The notes beneath the pieces are model-generated. The model searched no databases. It had not been told where the DNA came from and saw nothing but the letters and a program-made list of their open reading frames with translations. Shown here one piece after another: positions 18,024 to 27,108 of a DNA stretch of 44,305 nt. Numbering within the stretch: position 1 is the first letter of the stretch; each line of letters starts with the position of its first letter. The DNA is from Paulinella micropora (Eukaryota > Cercozoa > Imbricatea > Euglyphida): positions 18,449-62,753 of the forward strand of contig BJOX01000207.1 of the NCBI GenBank assembly GCA_009731375.1. The letters run 5' to 3'. The translations under genes were made by a program, and so were the position numbers.

Positions 18024-18593
18024 ATGAGCGTTCCCAATGCCTGCATGCAATGCAATAGTCTTTTTTTTACCAAAGTGCCTGATGACATACTAAATGACGT
18101 GATAACAGAATTTTTAAGTGGGGCAGACCTCGCAAAGCTTGCGGAGGTGTCAAAGGGCCTAAGAGTTTGGGGCGGCGAGGAAGCCATGAAGAAGCAATTT
18201 GAAAACCAAGCTTTCAGGCTTAGCCAAAGCTACAAACACCCTGATTGCTGGGAAAAGCCCGTCGAGGAATTCAACAAGGCTTTCAAGCAGCGTTTTCCTA
18301 GCCTTCCAGGGCTGTACGCATCCATCCAAGTAGCGGCATCTGAAGACTTTGGGTGCGGGGTGGCTTTGTACCTCAAACGTAATGAAGTGGCCAGGATACT
18401 GGAATTTGCATTCCAAGACTTCGACAACGTAGGTCCGATCGACAATGACAAGCTGCAAAGCCTGATTCGGGAGTGCATCAAGAAATTTAGTAGCTATGAC
18501 ATGTTTCTCGAGGTGTGTACAAGGTTGATAAGAATCAAGACAAAACCCTGTCCTAGTTCTCAGTGGCAAATGGAAGACTTTGTCAAACTTTAA
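18024..18593 (+). CDS. F-box protein
   Basis: A 189-aa protein. Residues about 17-52 contain VPDDILNDVITEFLSG and LAKLAEVSKGLRVWG, a good F-box motif, the Skp1-binding module of SCF ubiquitin ligases. The remainder has no recognised substrate-binding repeats. F-box genes are abundant in giant viruses, which suggests hijacking of host ubiquitination. The stop is within TAATAAA (18,591-18,597). The last about 45 bases, from CCTAGTTCTCAGTGGC to ACTTTAATAAA, resemble the tail of R2 repeats, so this gene (or a relative) may be the source of that repeat end. Confidence 0.75.
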   Translation: MSVPNACMQCNSLFFTKVPDDILNDVITEFLSGADLAKLAEVSKGLRVWGGEEAMKKQFENQAFRLSQSYKHPDCWEKPVEEFNKAFKQRFPSLPGLYASIQVAASEDFGCGVALYLKRNEVARILEFAFQDFDNVGPIDNDKLQSLIRECIKKFSSYDMFLEVCTRLIRIKTKPCPSSQWQMEDFVKL

Positions 18594-18597
18594 TAAA
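18591..18597 (+). terminator. Stop codon overlapping poly(A) signal (TAATAAA)
   Basis: TAATAAA contains both the F-box gene stop and AATAAA. Confidence 0.6.
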
Positions 18598-18756
18598 AAA
18601 AATTCGGGAGAGGGACTATGAAGAGCCGATATAAGCGGGCTAAAGACTAACAAGTTGGTTTTGAAATTATTAAAAAATTTTACTAGCCCGATTGTGCTAT
18701 AATCAAGTGAAATATTTGGACAATATTTTATTTTAGCAATCTTGTACTTGCACGAA
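18598..18756. other. Convergent intergenic spacer
   Basis: AT-rich. On the - strand an AATAAA (18,727-18,732 as TTTATT on +) serves the 509-aa recombinase gene, 25 bases past its stop. Confidence 0.45.
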
Positions 18757-20286
18757 CTAGGAGGAGCGGGCCGGGGCCTCGGGCAGAGATTCCCAGAAAG
18801 CTTCCAACACGTTATCTAGAATAACAAGAAGCTTTTGCCTGTAATCGCTGAAGGCCACGTAGTGCTGGCGCGCTGTTTGCTCGCTGTGCTCGTGGTAGTT
18901 GGCGGCCAGGGCGCGAACCTTGTGCAGCTGGCCGGCCCGCGGGGGCGGGCTGGAGACGGAGACGGAGGGATCTGGTGGGGGCAGCGGCGCCCCCCCAGCG
19001 TTCTGCCAGAGAAAGGTCTCGCTGAGTTTGCGCAAATGGAAGAGGCGGAGCGTGGCGGCACGCTCGGGCGACGCAAACCCTGTGCGGGCCAGGGAGTCGG
19101 CCAGCAGCCACTCGAGCAGCTCTGGGCGAGCAAGCCCCGCCACCGGGGGCGGTGACCCGGGAGGGCCCCGGAGCCCAGGGTAGCGCGCGGAAAACACGAA
19201 GCCGCCTGCCGCTGCTTTTGCATCGGGGCCATCCTCGCGGGACCAAAGCCGCCATTCGTCCAAGACCCGGGTGAGCAGGTGGACTTGCTGTCCGCCGTCG
19301 TTGTTAGACAGGCGGAGCCGCTGCAGGGGCAACGGCTGCTTGTACTGGCGATCGTAATAGAATCGACTTGTTTTGTGAATCGCCGCCAATTCAAAGGGGT
19401 TGCTGAGATCTAGCCAATATCTGGCGGGCGTGCCGCCGCGGCGCAGCGTAACTCCAAACTGCAGTTTGCAGATGATCTCCGATCTAGGCATGGGGCACTG
19501 ACTGAAAAGGCACAGCAGCAGCAAGTCTAGCAGATCCCGGTAGCGCGAGAGCCCTGGCTCCTGGCCGCGGGCTGCCTGCTGAACCAGCCCCTGCGCGAGG
19601 TCGCGCGCAGGCAAGGGCGCTCCGTACCGGGCCAAATAGCGACGCCCCGCCCAGTTGCGCGCGGCGGCCAGGTCCGCCAAGCTTACTGCGAGCTCTCTCT
19701 CCTTGGGGTGAAAGGACTGTTCCGTGTCGGCCAACATGCGCAGGTTCTTGATGGCGGCGCTGAAAATCCGGGCGGCGCTTACTACCAGAGACGTGCGTCG
19801 CTCCGGAGAGAGTCGCTGCTGCCTTAGGCCCCCCGCGCCCCCACCGGCGCCACGCCGCCTTCTATAATAGGCGGCGGTGCACAGGACGGGCCCGCGCAGG
19901 CTTGTCACCAGGAAAAGGCACCTTTCCCAGGACATATCCGGCTGCCTGGTCAAGTGCTCGACCCAGGCCGGCAGTTGGCGGCGCAGGTTAGTGCGCCAGA
20001 CGCCCTCTCTGGCAACAAAAAAAAACAGACTTGACTCTAGCGAGGGCAGCCGGTGCCTTCTGACGCGGGGCTCAGCCGCTCGGCTCAGAAAACCCAAGAA
20101 CGACAGGACAGCAATCTCTGCACCTGCTACGGCGCGGGGCCCAGACCTGACCGGGCCCACTCTTTCTGCTCGAAAGGGCTTACACAGAGCCTCTTCATAA
20201 AAGCGTTGCATCTCATCCTCCAAGCGGTCCCCCACGCGCCTCGTCGGCAGCGAGCCCGGCACCGCTGCCAGCAAGGGCCAGGGCAT
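18757..20286 (-). CDS. Tyrosine recombinase-like protein, 509 aa
   Basis: The C-terminal half carries the tyrosine recombinase set. Box I has R268 in PMPRSEIICKL. The likely beta-hairpin Lys is K305 in IHKTSRF. The box II Arg is R419 in FHLRKLSETFL. H467 and the nucleophile Y476 sit in HEHSEQTARQHYVAF, with the usual 9-residue His-Tyr spacing. A Pro-rich insert (about 430-452) separates box II from the His-Tyr helix, and the first box II His is at position -2 instead of -3 from the Arg. The N-terminal half has Arg-rich helices that may be the core-binding domain. It lies 61 bp after the related 946-aa gene on the same strand, probably as a pair. Such enzymes cut and rejoin DNA at specific sites. 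Target unknown. Confidence 0.7.
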   Translation of the reverse strand: MPWPLLAAVPGSLPTRRVGDRLEDEMQRFYEEALCKPFRAERVGPVRSGPRAVAGAEIAVLSFLGFLSRAAEPRVRRHRLPSLESSLFFFVAREGVWRTNLRRQLPAWVEHLTRQPDMSWERCLFLVTSLRGPVLCTAAYYRRRRGAGGGAGGLRQQRLSPERRTSLVVSAARIFSAAIKNLRMLADTEQSFHPKERELAVSLADLAAARNWAGRRYLARYGAPLPARDLAQGLVQQAARGQEPGLSRYRDLLDLLLLCLFSQCPMPRSEIICKLQFGVTLRRGGTPARYWLDLSNPFELAAIHKTSRFYYDRQYKQPLPLQRLRLSNNDGGQQVHLLTRVLDEWRLWSREDGPDAKAAAGGFVFSARYPGLRGPPGSPPPVAGLARPELLEWLLADSLARTGFASPERAATLRLFHLRKLSETFLWQNAGGAPLPPPDPSVSVSSPPPRAGQLHKVRALAANYHEHSEQTARQHYVAFSDYRQKLLVILDNVLEAFWESLPEAPARSS

Positions 20287-20343
20287 CTCTTTTCTTGCTT
20301 TCGAGGGAGGGAGGTGGAGTTAGAGAGTTAAAAGAATTTCAAT

Positions 20344-20350
20344 TTTATTA
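20344..20350 (-). terminator. Stop codon overlapping poly(A) signal (TAATAAA)
   Basis: On the minus strand TAATAAA contains the stop of the 946-aa gene. It lies in the 61-bp space between the two recombinase genes, so each gene probably makes its own transcript. Confidence 0.6.
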
Positions 20351-23188
20351 CAGCTTATCTCTGATGGCGGCCACAACTTGCTTGGGAATGTATAGTTTAG
20401 CGGGGCGCATGGGCTCGGGCAAAGCCTCTCGATCAAGGGTGCCTAGACGCTCTCTTCCTCCTAACAGATTCCAACGTTTTGCCCACGCAGCTTCGCTAAT
20501 GTCTGAATTAGCTTTCAGTAAATCCACCGGGAAAATGCACCAGTTCCTCTCGAAGAAAGGCCCCCAGTACTCGGAGGAGAGTTCTTGTCCAGTTCTGTCC
20601 GGGGCGCCCGTGGCGAATTTCACGATTGCCAGGTCGCGCCTGCCGGGGAAGGGAGTGACTTCCTGCACGACGAGTCTGTTCTGGAGGAAGTTCTGCAGAG
20701 AGATCAAGACTGCCGTTCGTTTGCTTCTGTTGCTTGGACCACCATAGTACTCCAGTATATCACTGGTAAAGAGGTACTGGGAAGGCCAGTGGCCATATTT
20801 AAAGTCTTTGACCAGAAATCTGTAAGCATAGCGGACGTCTAGGCGGTCGCTTTTCTGATACTTGGAATCCCTGGGGTGCGCCCAGCGGTCGGTAGGCGGG
20901 ATGAGCTCGATTTCCTGCTCCTGTTCGCCCAGGCGCATTAGCCTTTGGACTTCTGCCCAATATTCGTTTTCTTGGTTGAATCCGAGCTTGACTTGCTCTA
21001 GCTCTTCCTCCGACAAGGGTGCCCAAGCGGTGTACTTTTGCCACCGATGGTTTTGGCGGTCTTGTTCGGTTGCAAACTCTTCCCAGAAGCGTCGCGGCTG
21101 GTTGTACCTTGTACCCCAGCGCAGAGCTACTTGCTGGAAACCCTGCACTTCAAAGCCCAGCACGGGGGGCGGGCCCCCGGCGGAAGTGCGGCGCCGAGCG
21201 GCGGCGGCGCGCTTAGCGCGTGGCGGTAAGTTTTGCACAGGGGTGTCGGGGTGTGTTTTCTTGTCCTCTTCCTCGTCGTCGTCGCGGCCGGGGTTGGAGC
21301 CTCCCTCCCCGCCGGGCGGAGCGCCGGCCGCCGTCTCTGCGGCGGCGCGCAGGCTGGCCGTGCCTCGGATAATGTCCCAGCCCCGCAGGTGCGACAGGGC
21401 CTCCAGGTCGGCCTCGCGCTTGCGCCGAGCGCTTTCGGGCAGGGGTTCGAGGGCCGTACCCTCTGGTGAGAACCGCTCAGTGAGCTCCTGGGCGGCCGGG
21501 CTGACCCGCACGGAGAAGTGTTTGCCGACAGAGTCGAAGCTCGCGTGCCACTGTGGCGGGCGCAAGACCAGGTCTATCCAGTTAACTAACTCGCGCCCCC
21601 TGCGTTCGAAGAAGATGGGGAGGATATAGGAATTTTGTACCGTGCGCAAAGTGTGCTGCGCGCCGCGCGCCAAGATGCCCAGGTCATCGGTCGAGAGCGA
21701 GGAATGGTACGCGGGTAAGGAGGGGATGTTGAGCAGGCCGGGCAGGTCGCTGGCCTCGAGGTCGTGCAGCATGGTCTCGCTGAGTGGGCGTGTGGCCTTG
21801 GGGGTAAAATCGCGGGCCCAGTCCTTGTTGGCGGGGCCTATGCCCTTCTCCAGCCAATCCACTTGGCGGCCCCTGTCGGCGGTGATCCGGATCAACGGCG
21901 CGTAGTGCTGCAGGATAGAGCGGAAGAAGTTGGCCCATTCGGCGGGGCGCAGGGGGCGACGGCGCGAGGCCTCGTCGCTAGCCCAGTTGTCGTACGTCTT
22001 GTAGGCCAGCGCGCCGGGGAACAGTAGACGAGCAGCCGCGGGTTCGCCCGTGAGCCCCGTAAGTGCGGGCCAGACGCGTTGCTCGATATCGAGCAGACAG
22101 AAGTCTAGTAGGGAGGAGTAGCCGCTGGTGTGGCGGTCGCGCACAAAGCCGACGGGGGCCAGATCGGCGGGAAAATCGTCGGTGGGCCAGTCCTGCGGGC
22201 AGAGCGGGATTCGGAAGCCGCCGTGCTGGGTGCGCGTTTTGTTGTTGAGGGTGCTGAGCGCGAAGGGGTCGACCAGGCTGAGGCACCAGAAGCCCTTGCT
22301 GTCGCGCTGGAGCGACCTGTGCAGCTCGAGGTAGGCGAGAATGAAAGAGCGCGAGACCGGCGGAACGAGTGTGAGGCACAGCGCGGCCACGTACAAGGGG
22401 CGAAGCAGTCGTTCCCGCTGCTCCACGTAGTTGGCTCTGTTTAGGCCCAGGGAGCAGGCCCGGCAGTCCCCCTCGTAGTGTGCTAGGTAGTCGGCAATGG
22501 CTGCCGCCCGGAAGACCTGAAGCTGCCACAGAGACCAAGGCGCCCGGGCGGGGGGAACGTACTTGTTCTCGACCCCGGCGTAGTAAAGGGCCTGCCCTCG
22601 TAGGTTGCCCAGCCAAAAGCGCGTTTGTCGCCAGGCGTCGTAGCCGCGCTGTGCACGCAGGCAATCGGACAGGTGCAGCAGGCTCTCAAGGTAAGCGCGC
22701 AGTGTAGCGGACTTGTAGAAGCGTGAGTAATAGTCGGCGAAGCTGGTGAGCAGGGTAGGGTCCCCCAGTGCTGCGGAAAGGTCCCGCACCGGCGGTCGCG
22801 GGTGGTTGCCCGCAAAGTTTACGAAACGGGCAACGTTGCGCAGGTGTTTTCTGATGGTGGCCGCGCTCAGCATTCGTCCCGCTCGCGCCGGGTTAAAGGG
22901 CCTGGATAGGTAGAGCTCTAGCTGTTCTAAGACCTGTACAACGTGGGGCTCCGTCGCGCACTCTGTCCAGGCGGAAACGGCGGGTACAGTGCGCACTCCG
23001 TCTTCCTCTACGCCCTCCTCATCCGGGCGGGGGTCGTCGCCATCGTCCTCTTCTTCTGCTTCGTCGCCGCTCACGTTTATATGGCGCAGTCCACGGAAAC
23101 CAGGCCACGCGCCTCGCCCCACCGGCTCTTCTTCTGCCTCTTCGTCGTCGCCATACCAGTCGCTGTCCTCGCCCTCTGAGCAAGACAT
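20348..23188 (-). CDS. Tyrosine recombinase-like protein, 946 aa, with long C-terminal extension
   Basis: It begins with an acidic tail (about 1-65). A SAM-like core-binding region follows (about 84-185, e.g. TIRKHLRNVARFVNF). The catalytic part has R280 in PPVSRSFILAYLEL, K317 in NNKTRTQHG, R467 in ATRPLSETML (the same LSET box as the 509-aa protein), and H512 with Y521 in AQHTLRTVQNSYIL. The box II His is not conserved. After an acidic/Gly linker (about 640-665) there is a 300-residue C-terminal region, Trp/Tyr-rich and unrecognised. The shared motifs show that the two proteins are paralogues. Their large size and acidic ends set them apart from phage integrases. The start at 23,188 is followed by a normal acidic N-terminus. 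Confidence 0.7.
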   Translation of the reverse strand: MSCSEGEDSDWYGDDEEAEEEPVGRGAWPGFRGLRHINVSGDEAEEEDDGDDPRPDEEGVEEDGVRTVPAVSAWTECATEPHVVQVLEQLELYLSRPFNPARAGRMLSAATIRKHLRNVARFVNFAGNHPRPPVRDLSAALGDPTLLTSFADYYSRFYKSATLRAYLESLLHLSDCLRAQRGYDAWRQTRFWLGNLRGQALYYAGVENKYVPPARAPWSLWQLQVFRAAAIADYLAHYEGDCRACSLGLNRANYVEQRERLLRPLYVAALCLTLVPPVSRSFILAYLELHRSLQRDSKGFWCLSLVDPFALSTLNNKTRTQHGGFRIPLCPQDWPTDDFPADLAPVGFVRDRHTSGYSSLLDFCLLDIEQRVWPALTGLTGEPAAARLLFPGALAYKTYDNWASDEASRRRPLRPAEWANFFRSILQHYAPLIRITADRGRQVDWLEKGIGPANKDWARDFTPKATRPLSETMLHDLEASDLPGLLNIPSLPAYHSSLSTDDLGILARGAQHTLRTVQNSYILPIFFERRGRELVNWIDLVLRPPQWHASFDSVGKHFSVRVSPAAQELTERFSPEGTALEPLPESARRKREADLEALSHLRGWDIIRGTASLRAAAETAAGAPPGGEGGSNPGRDDDEEEDKKTHPDTPVQNLPPRAKRAAAARRRTSAGGPPPVLGFEVQGFQQVALRWGTRYNQPRRFWEEFATEQDRQNHRWQKYTAWAPLSEEELEQVKLGFNQENEYWAEVQRLMRLGEQEQEIELIPPTDRWAHPRDSKYQKSDRLDVRYAYRFLVKDFKYGHWPSQYLFTSDILEYYGGPSNRSKRTAVLISLQNFLQNRLVVQEVTPFPGRRDLAIVKFATGAPDRTGQELSSEYWGPFFERNWCIFPVDLLKANSDISEAAWAKRWNLLGGRERLGTLDREALPEPMRPAKLYIPKQVVAAIRDKL

Positions 23189-23323
23189 CTTTGTGCCTCA
23201 GGCCTTTAATAACTTAAATCCTTGGCACTGTCTTTTTTAAAACTGCGCTTTCTCTCTCTCTCCCTTCCCTTCCCCCCCACTCCTCTTTCCTGTGCCTCGG
23301 AGTTCGCTGTCGATGCACCAGAG
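23189..23323. other. Junction between GC-rich segment and copia fragment
   Basis: It contains TTTAATAACTTAAATCC and CTTGGCACTG (an R2-like phrase) and then a pyrimidine tract. Recognisable copia coding sequence starts near 23,324. No direct repeat was seen at the join. Confidence 0.45.
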
Positions 23324-24487
23324 GCGGTAATGGTATGGGAAGCTCTTGGGGGGGTCAACGGTTTGAAGCCCTCTGGCCACATTTATTGGAACGACCGAGT
23401 GGTTCCGACTCAGAAGAGGATGGGCTTCGTGCAGAGCATCCTGGAGCCGGTCATGTTCGGAAGGATTGATCCTGAGACGAAGAAGACTGAAGTATTGACG
23501 TACCATGTCGATGATAGCATTCATGCTGCAGCGTCTAAGGCAAGCCGAAAGGAGTATGTGGAGAAGCTCAACGAGGAGTGGGGGAACGTGAAGGATCTAG
23601 GCCCGGTCAAACAGTTCCTCTCGCTTGAGTTTGAGGTTAGTAGGAAGGGTGGAGAATACACCGTATCTATCTACCAACGCGAGTATACGGAGACGTTGAT
23701 GGCAAGGTTCAAGAGGAGCGACGGGCGTCCATGGATGCCGGCCAAGACGCCGTGGTTGCCGGAGGGATCGAAGATGGTGCCGGCGCTGGGGGAGTACTCG
23801 CCACAGGAGATTGTAGGGAGTTACATCTACTTGAAAGCGAGTTGCCCGGAGTCGGTTCTTCCGTTGAGTTACCTGGCTGAGCATCAGTCCGACAGGAGCA
23901 AGTTCGATTATCGAGCGGCGGAGCAGCTATTGCGCTATTTCCTGTTCGTCAAGAACAGGGGTGTTAAGTTCTCGTCGAATGGCAACCGTACGCCGGAGGC
24001 GGACTCAGATTCGTCCTTAGGAAATGGAAGTCGCATGTACTCGCGAACAGGGGGTGTGGTGTTCCTGGCGGATGGGCCTGTGATGGTGAGGGCTTCCAAT
24101 CAGAAGCATTTGGCCACAGGCACGCAAGAGAGTGAAACCTATGCGGCTTCGGAGGTGTTGCATGATCTTGAGTCGGTGCGTAATATGATTCGGGCTCTGC
24201 CTTGGTCGGATGAAAACCCATTGAAAGACGAGTTGATGGCGACGCCGACCCTCAATGTCGACAATCAGGCTACGGTGTGTACTGCGCCGGAATCGGTGTT
24301 TGGTAAGAAGCTGCGTCATATTGCTCTGAGGCATTACCATTTGACTGAGGCGATGAGGAAGGGGGAGGTTGTGATGCGTTGGGTCCCGTCAGCAGACAAT
24401 CGCGCCGATGTTCTCTCAAAGAAAATCGCTAGCCCCTCCTTGTTCAAGAAGGGGGCAGACAGACTGTCTGGACATCAGTCCAAGTAA
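23324..24487 (+). pseudogene. Ty1/copia polyprotein 3' part (reverse transcriptase + RNase H), 5'-truncated
   Basis: Homology starts inside the reverse transcriptase at EALGGVNGLKPSGHIYWND. The catalytic box reads TYHVDDS at about 23,500-23,517, where YVDD is usual, so a His is inserted or substituted before VDD. RNase H follows with SDSSLG, QKHLATGTQESETYAAS, NVDNQATV and HIALRHYHLTEAM, the typical copia order, ending WVPSADNRADVLSKK. Gag, protease, integrase and the first RT Asp are absent, so it cannot transpose by itself. The frame is open upstream to 23,222, but that part is not homologous. Confidence 0.9.
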
Positions 24488-24911
24488 GCATTACTGAGGA
24501 TGCTTATGCCTTTGCTCATTAGAGGTGTCCTATGACTCTAGTGATAAGGTTAGAATATATTTGTGACTTCTACCTCACTAGTGACTTTATTGGTAACTAC
24601 CTCTGAAATTAGGGGGAGCTTTACATTACAATAACGGTTAGAATAATTTCTGACAGCAGTTACTCGTGATATGACAGTTACGTCATTATTATATGTCGAT
24701 AGGACTGATTTACCAATTATTTACGACTGACCTAATTAATGAATTTGGCATTGTCAGCCAGTCACATGTTATGGTTTTGCCGCCTTCAGTTTGGCGGTAA
24801 TAATTTTACTCAATAAATCTCTCACAATCTGTTCAACTGCGAACTACCAAAGTGTCCCGGTCTTCAACCCGGCCTCTGTCAACTAAGCTACCGGATTTAA
24901 AAATACATTGA
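24488..24911 (+). other. Copia 3' flank with polypurine tract, probable LTR remnant
   Basis: A polypurine tract, TTAGGGGGAG, lies at about 24,606-24,616, 120 bp after the stop. In copia elements this primes plus-strand synthesis just before the 3' LTR, so the following about 290 bp is likely LTR. An AATAAA occurs near 24,812. The exact LTR ends could not be fixed. A tRNA-like 5' half is inside (24,838-24,897). Confidence 0.5.
24838..24897 (-). other. tRNA-like 5' half, incomplete
   Basis: Minus strand: CCGGTAGCTTAGTTGACAG resembles an acceptor/D-arm start, then a CCGG...CCGG stem. The T-arm and 3' acceptor strand are not present, and the anticodon stem does not pair over 5 bp. At best a tRNA-derived fragment. 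Confidence 0.2.
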
Positions 24912-26676
24912 AAAATAAGTTTTATTATTGACGGGACGATTATTTCGTGGTTTAATGCTACTGGCTTAGATTGTAATAGTAGTCGGATTGTTAATCTAGG
25001 AGCACCACAAAATGCGAATGAAGCGGTAAATCGACAATATCTGGATGACAATTGTGTGAAACTAACAACAGACCAAACCATAACAGGAAGTAAAACATTC
25101 AACGGGACGAGCACTGTGATAAAATATCTAACTTTAACGAACAACGCCGATTTTAATAATCAAACTATCATTAATAGTGGAAATATAACATATAATGGGG
25201 CGAGGATATTAAACCAAAATGGAGGAGATATATTCTTTTCACAGACATCAGGTGATTATCAATATTTCTTATTTACTCTAAATACTGCTACAAGCGGAAC
25301 CGCGAACCAACGAGGTTATGTGTTTACGAATGTAGCATTTGATGTAAAAGGGGCGGGACTTTATATTTCAAAACTTTTGGATAATACAAGTGCTTCATCT
25401 GACATTGTCCGTTTTAACAATGCTGGCTGTATGCGGTTTTATGGTGCTTTGTATATGAACTCAAACAACATAACAAGTGCTGGAACAATAACGGGAACAA
25501 CAATTACTTCAACCGCAGGAATAAATACAACAACATTAACGGCGAGCGGATTATTAACAGCAGATGGCGGTTGCAAGTTATCTATTCAAAATAAAGTAGA
25601 TGGAGGAAATGGACAGGGTATATTTCTGTGGGATACAGACAACGCAGGATGGGGGATTTATATGGCTCAGCCAGGGGCAGGTAAAAGTCTATCTGGAGGG
25701 TCTGCGGTTGCAGGCAACGATATTTCAGGCTTTGCTGTAAGATTTAGGTCTGGTTTTGCTTCGGCGGATGGTTTTGTGTGGGAAAATTCTAATGAGCAAT
25801 TGTTAATGTCATTAAATGGGGCAAACGGGACTTTATGGACGAAAGGATTAATAACGGCTAGTGCGGGATATCAACAACAACGGCAACCGCAAGTGGATTA
25901 ATAACGGCAAATGCTGGGATATCTGTTGTTAATAGCACGGCAGATATAAGAGGAGAAGCAAGAAGTGGGTCTCATGTTACACCAGTCGGGTTATATGTCA
26001 CAGCCAATCTTGGAGCATCTTCTGCTGGTGTTGAATTCAGACACAGCAACGGGACACAGGGAGTTGGTTTTGGTTATAATTCAATATATGCTACGGGAAG
26101 CAATACCAATCAAGATTTAAATTTTTATGCGAGGGGGAGTGGAGTTATCTATGCTCAGAGTGATGCAAGCATGACGACAGCATCCAGCGGATTTTTAACA
26201 TTAAGAAAAAGACCATCAAATACGACCAACCCACAAATATTTATGAAAGCAGGAGATTTTTCAAATTATGCAGTAGTAATGAATACAGGCGGTTTATTAC
26301 ATGCGTGGACGACTACACTATCAAACGGTGAGAATAATACAGGATATGTTTATTTGACTGCGGGAGCAAATACATGGTCTTCTGGTTCAGACAGAGATTA
26401 AAATCAGATATTAAAACACTAGACTGTGAGGGATGTTGTGAGAAATTAATGAAAATTAATTGTTGCTCATATTATTGGAAATCAGACGAGAAAAAAGAAA
26501 AAAAGTGCCACGGATTTATCGCCGACGAGGTTAAAAAAATATTTCCAGAATTTGTATTTGAAAGTGGAATGAAGGCAGACGACGGAAAAAGCATCCTTGA
26601 AGGAGTATCATATATGGAATTTATACCAATACTGGTTAGTGCTTTTCAACACATGGCGGAAAAGGTAGTTAATTAA
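24912..26676 (+). pseudogene. Tail-fibre-like protein with C-terminal S74 chaperone, truncated and frameshifted
   Basis: Open from 24,912 with no start codon: the first codons read into NLGAPQNANEAVNRQYLDD and LTTDQTITGSKTFNG, typical trimeric fibre stalk sequence. Beta-rich repeats follow (ITASAG/LITANAG type). The frame shifts near 25,870 and again near 26,395. The end (26,400-26,676) is a peptidase S74 / endosialidase-type intramolecular chaperone: it starts with LKSDIKTL and has GFIADEVKKIFPE and YMEFIPILVSAFQHM. Such domains trimerise fibres and then cut themselves off. The missing 5' end sits exactly at the copia junction. Likely role: host attachment by the virus. Confidence 0.8.
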
Positions 26677-26757
26677 AAAAAGAAAATAAACTTTTACTTA
26701 ATATACTACAAGACCAAGCAAATCAATTAGCAGAAATCAGAGCAGTCGTTTTTTCAA

Positions 26758-27108
26758 ATGTCAAATAATACAACTAGACTTCACAGACCTCCACCTATTA
26801 TGGATATGGATGGCGAACTAACTCCAGAATTAAAGTCTCGTGTTCTTGAAGTAGAACTAAAGACTGAGGAAAAAAAAGTAGAGCACGAATTGGAAGATAA
26901 CTGGAATTGTTGTTGTATAAAAAACAGACCGACAGACAGCCGACTTATTAAATACTTATTTCAAATGGGTATCATTATTGCCATTATAACCCTTTGTATC
27001 GTGAGGCTATCTGAAAAGAACTTGCCATGCGAGGTTGCTAACACTTATGTCGGAATCCTAACATTGCTTATCGGCATTTGCCTTCCATTGCCTTCATGTA
27101 AGAAATGA
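26758..27108 (+). CDS. Small membrane protein of the Polinton-like virus
   Basis: A 116-aa protein. The N-terminal half is charged (helical, Glu/Lys-rich) with CCC at about 51-53. A first TM segment is LFQMGIIIAIITLCIVRL and a second is YVGILTLLIGICLPLPS. Two-TM proteins ending in a Gly/Pro motif near 'LP-x-P' are frequent in Polinton-like viruses and virophages, possibly as virion membrane proteins. Its 3' end overlaps the 3' end of the minus-strand gene by about 15 bp. Confidence 0.65.
   Translation: MSNNTTRLHRPPPIMDMDGELTPELKSRVLEVELKTEEKKVEHELEDNWNCCCIKNRPTDSRLIKYLFQMGIIIAIITLCIVRLSEKNLPCEVANTYVGILTLLIGICLPLPSCKK

Noticed and set aside
18757-23188. Plus-strand and alternative minus-strand frames over the recombinase genes
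   Set aside because: GC-rich coding DNA leaves shadow frames open. Only the two long minus frames contain ordered catalytic motifs.
24838-24897. tRNA gene on the minus strand
   Set aside because: D-arm-like start and an anticodon-like loop are present, but the anticodon stem mismatches and there is no T-arm or 3' acceptor strand.
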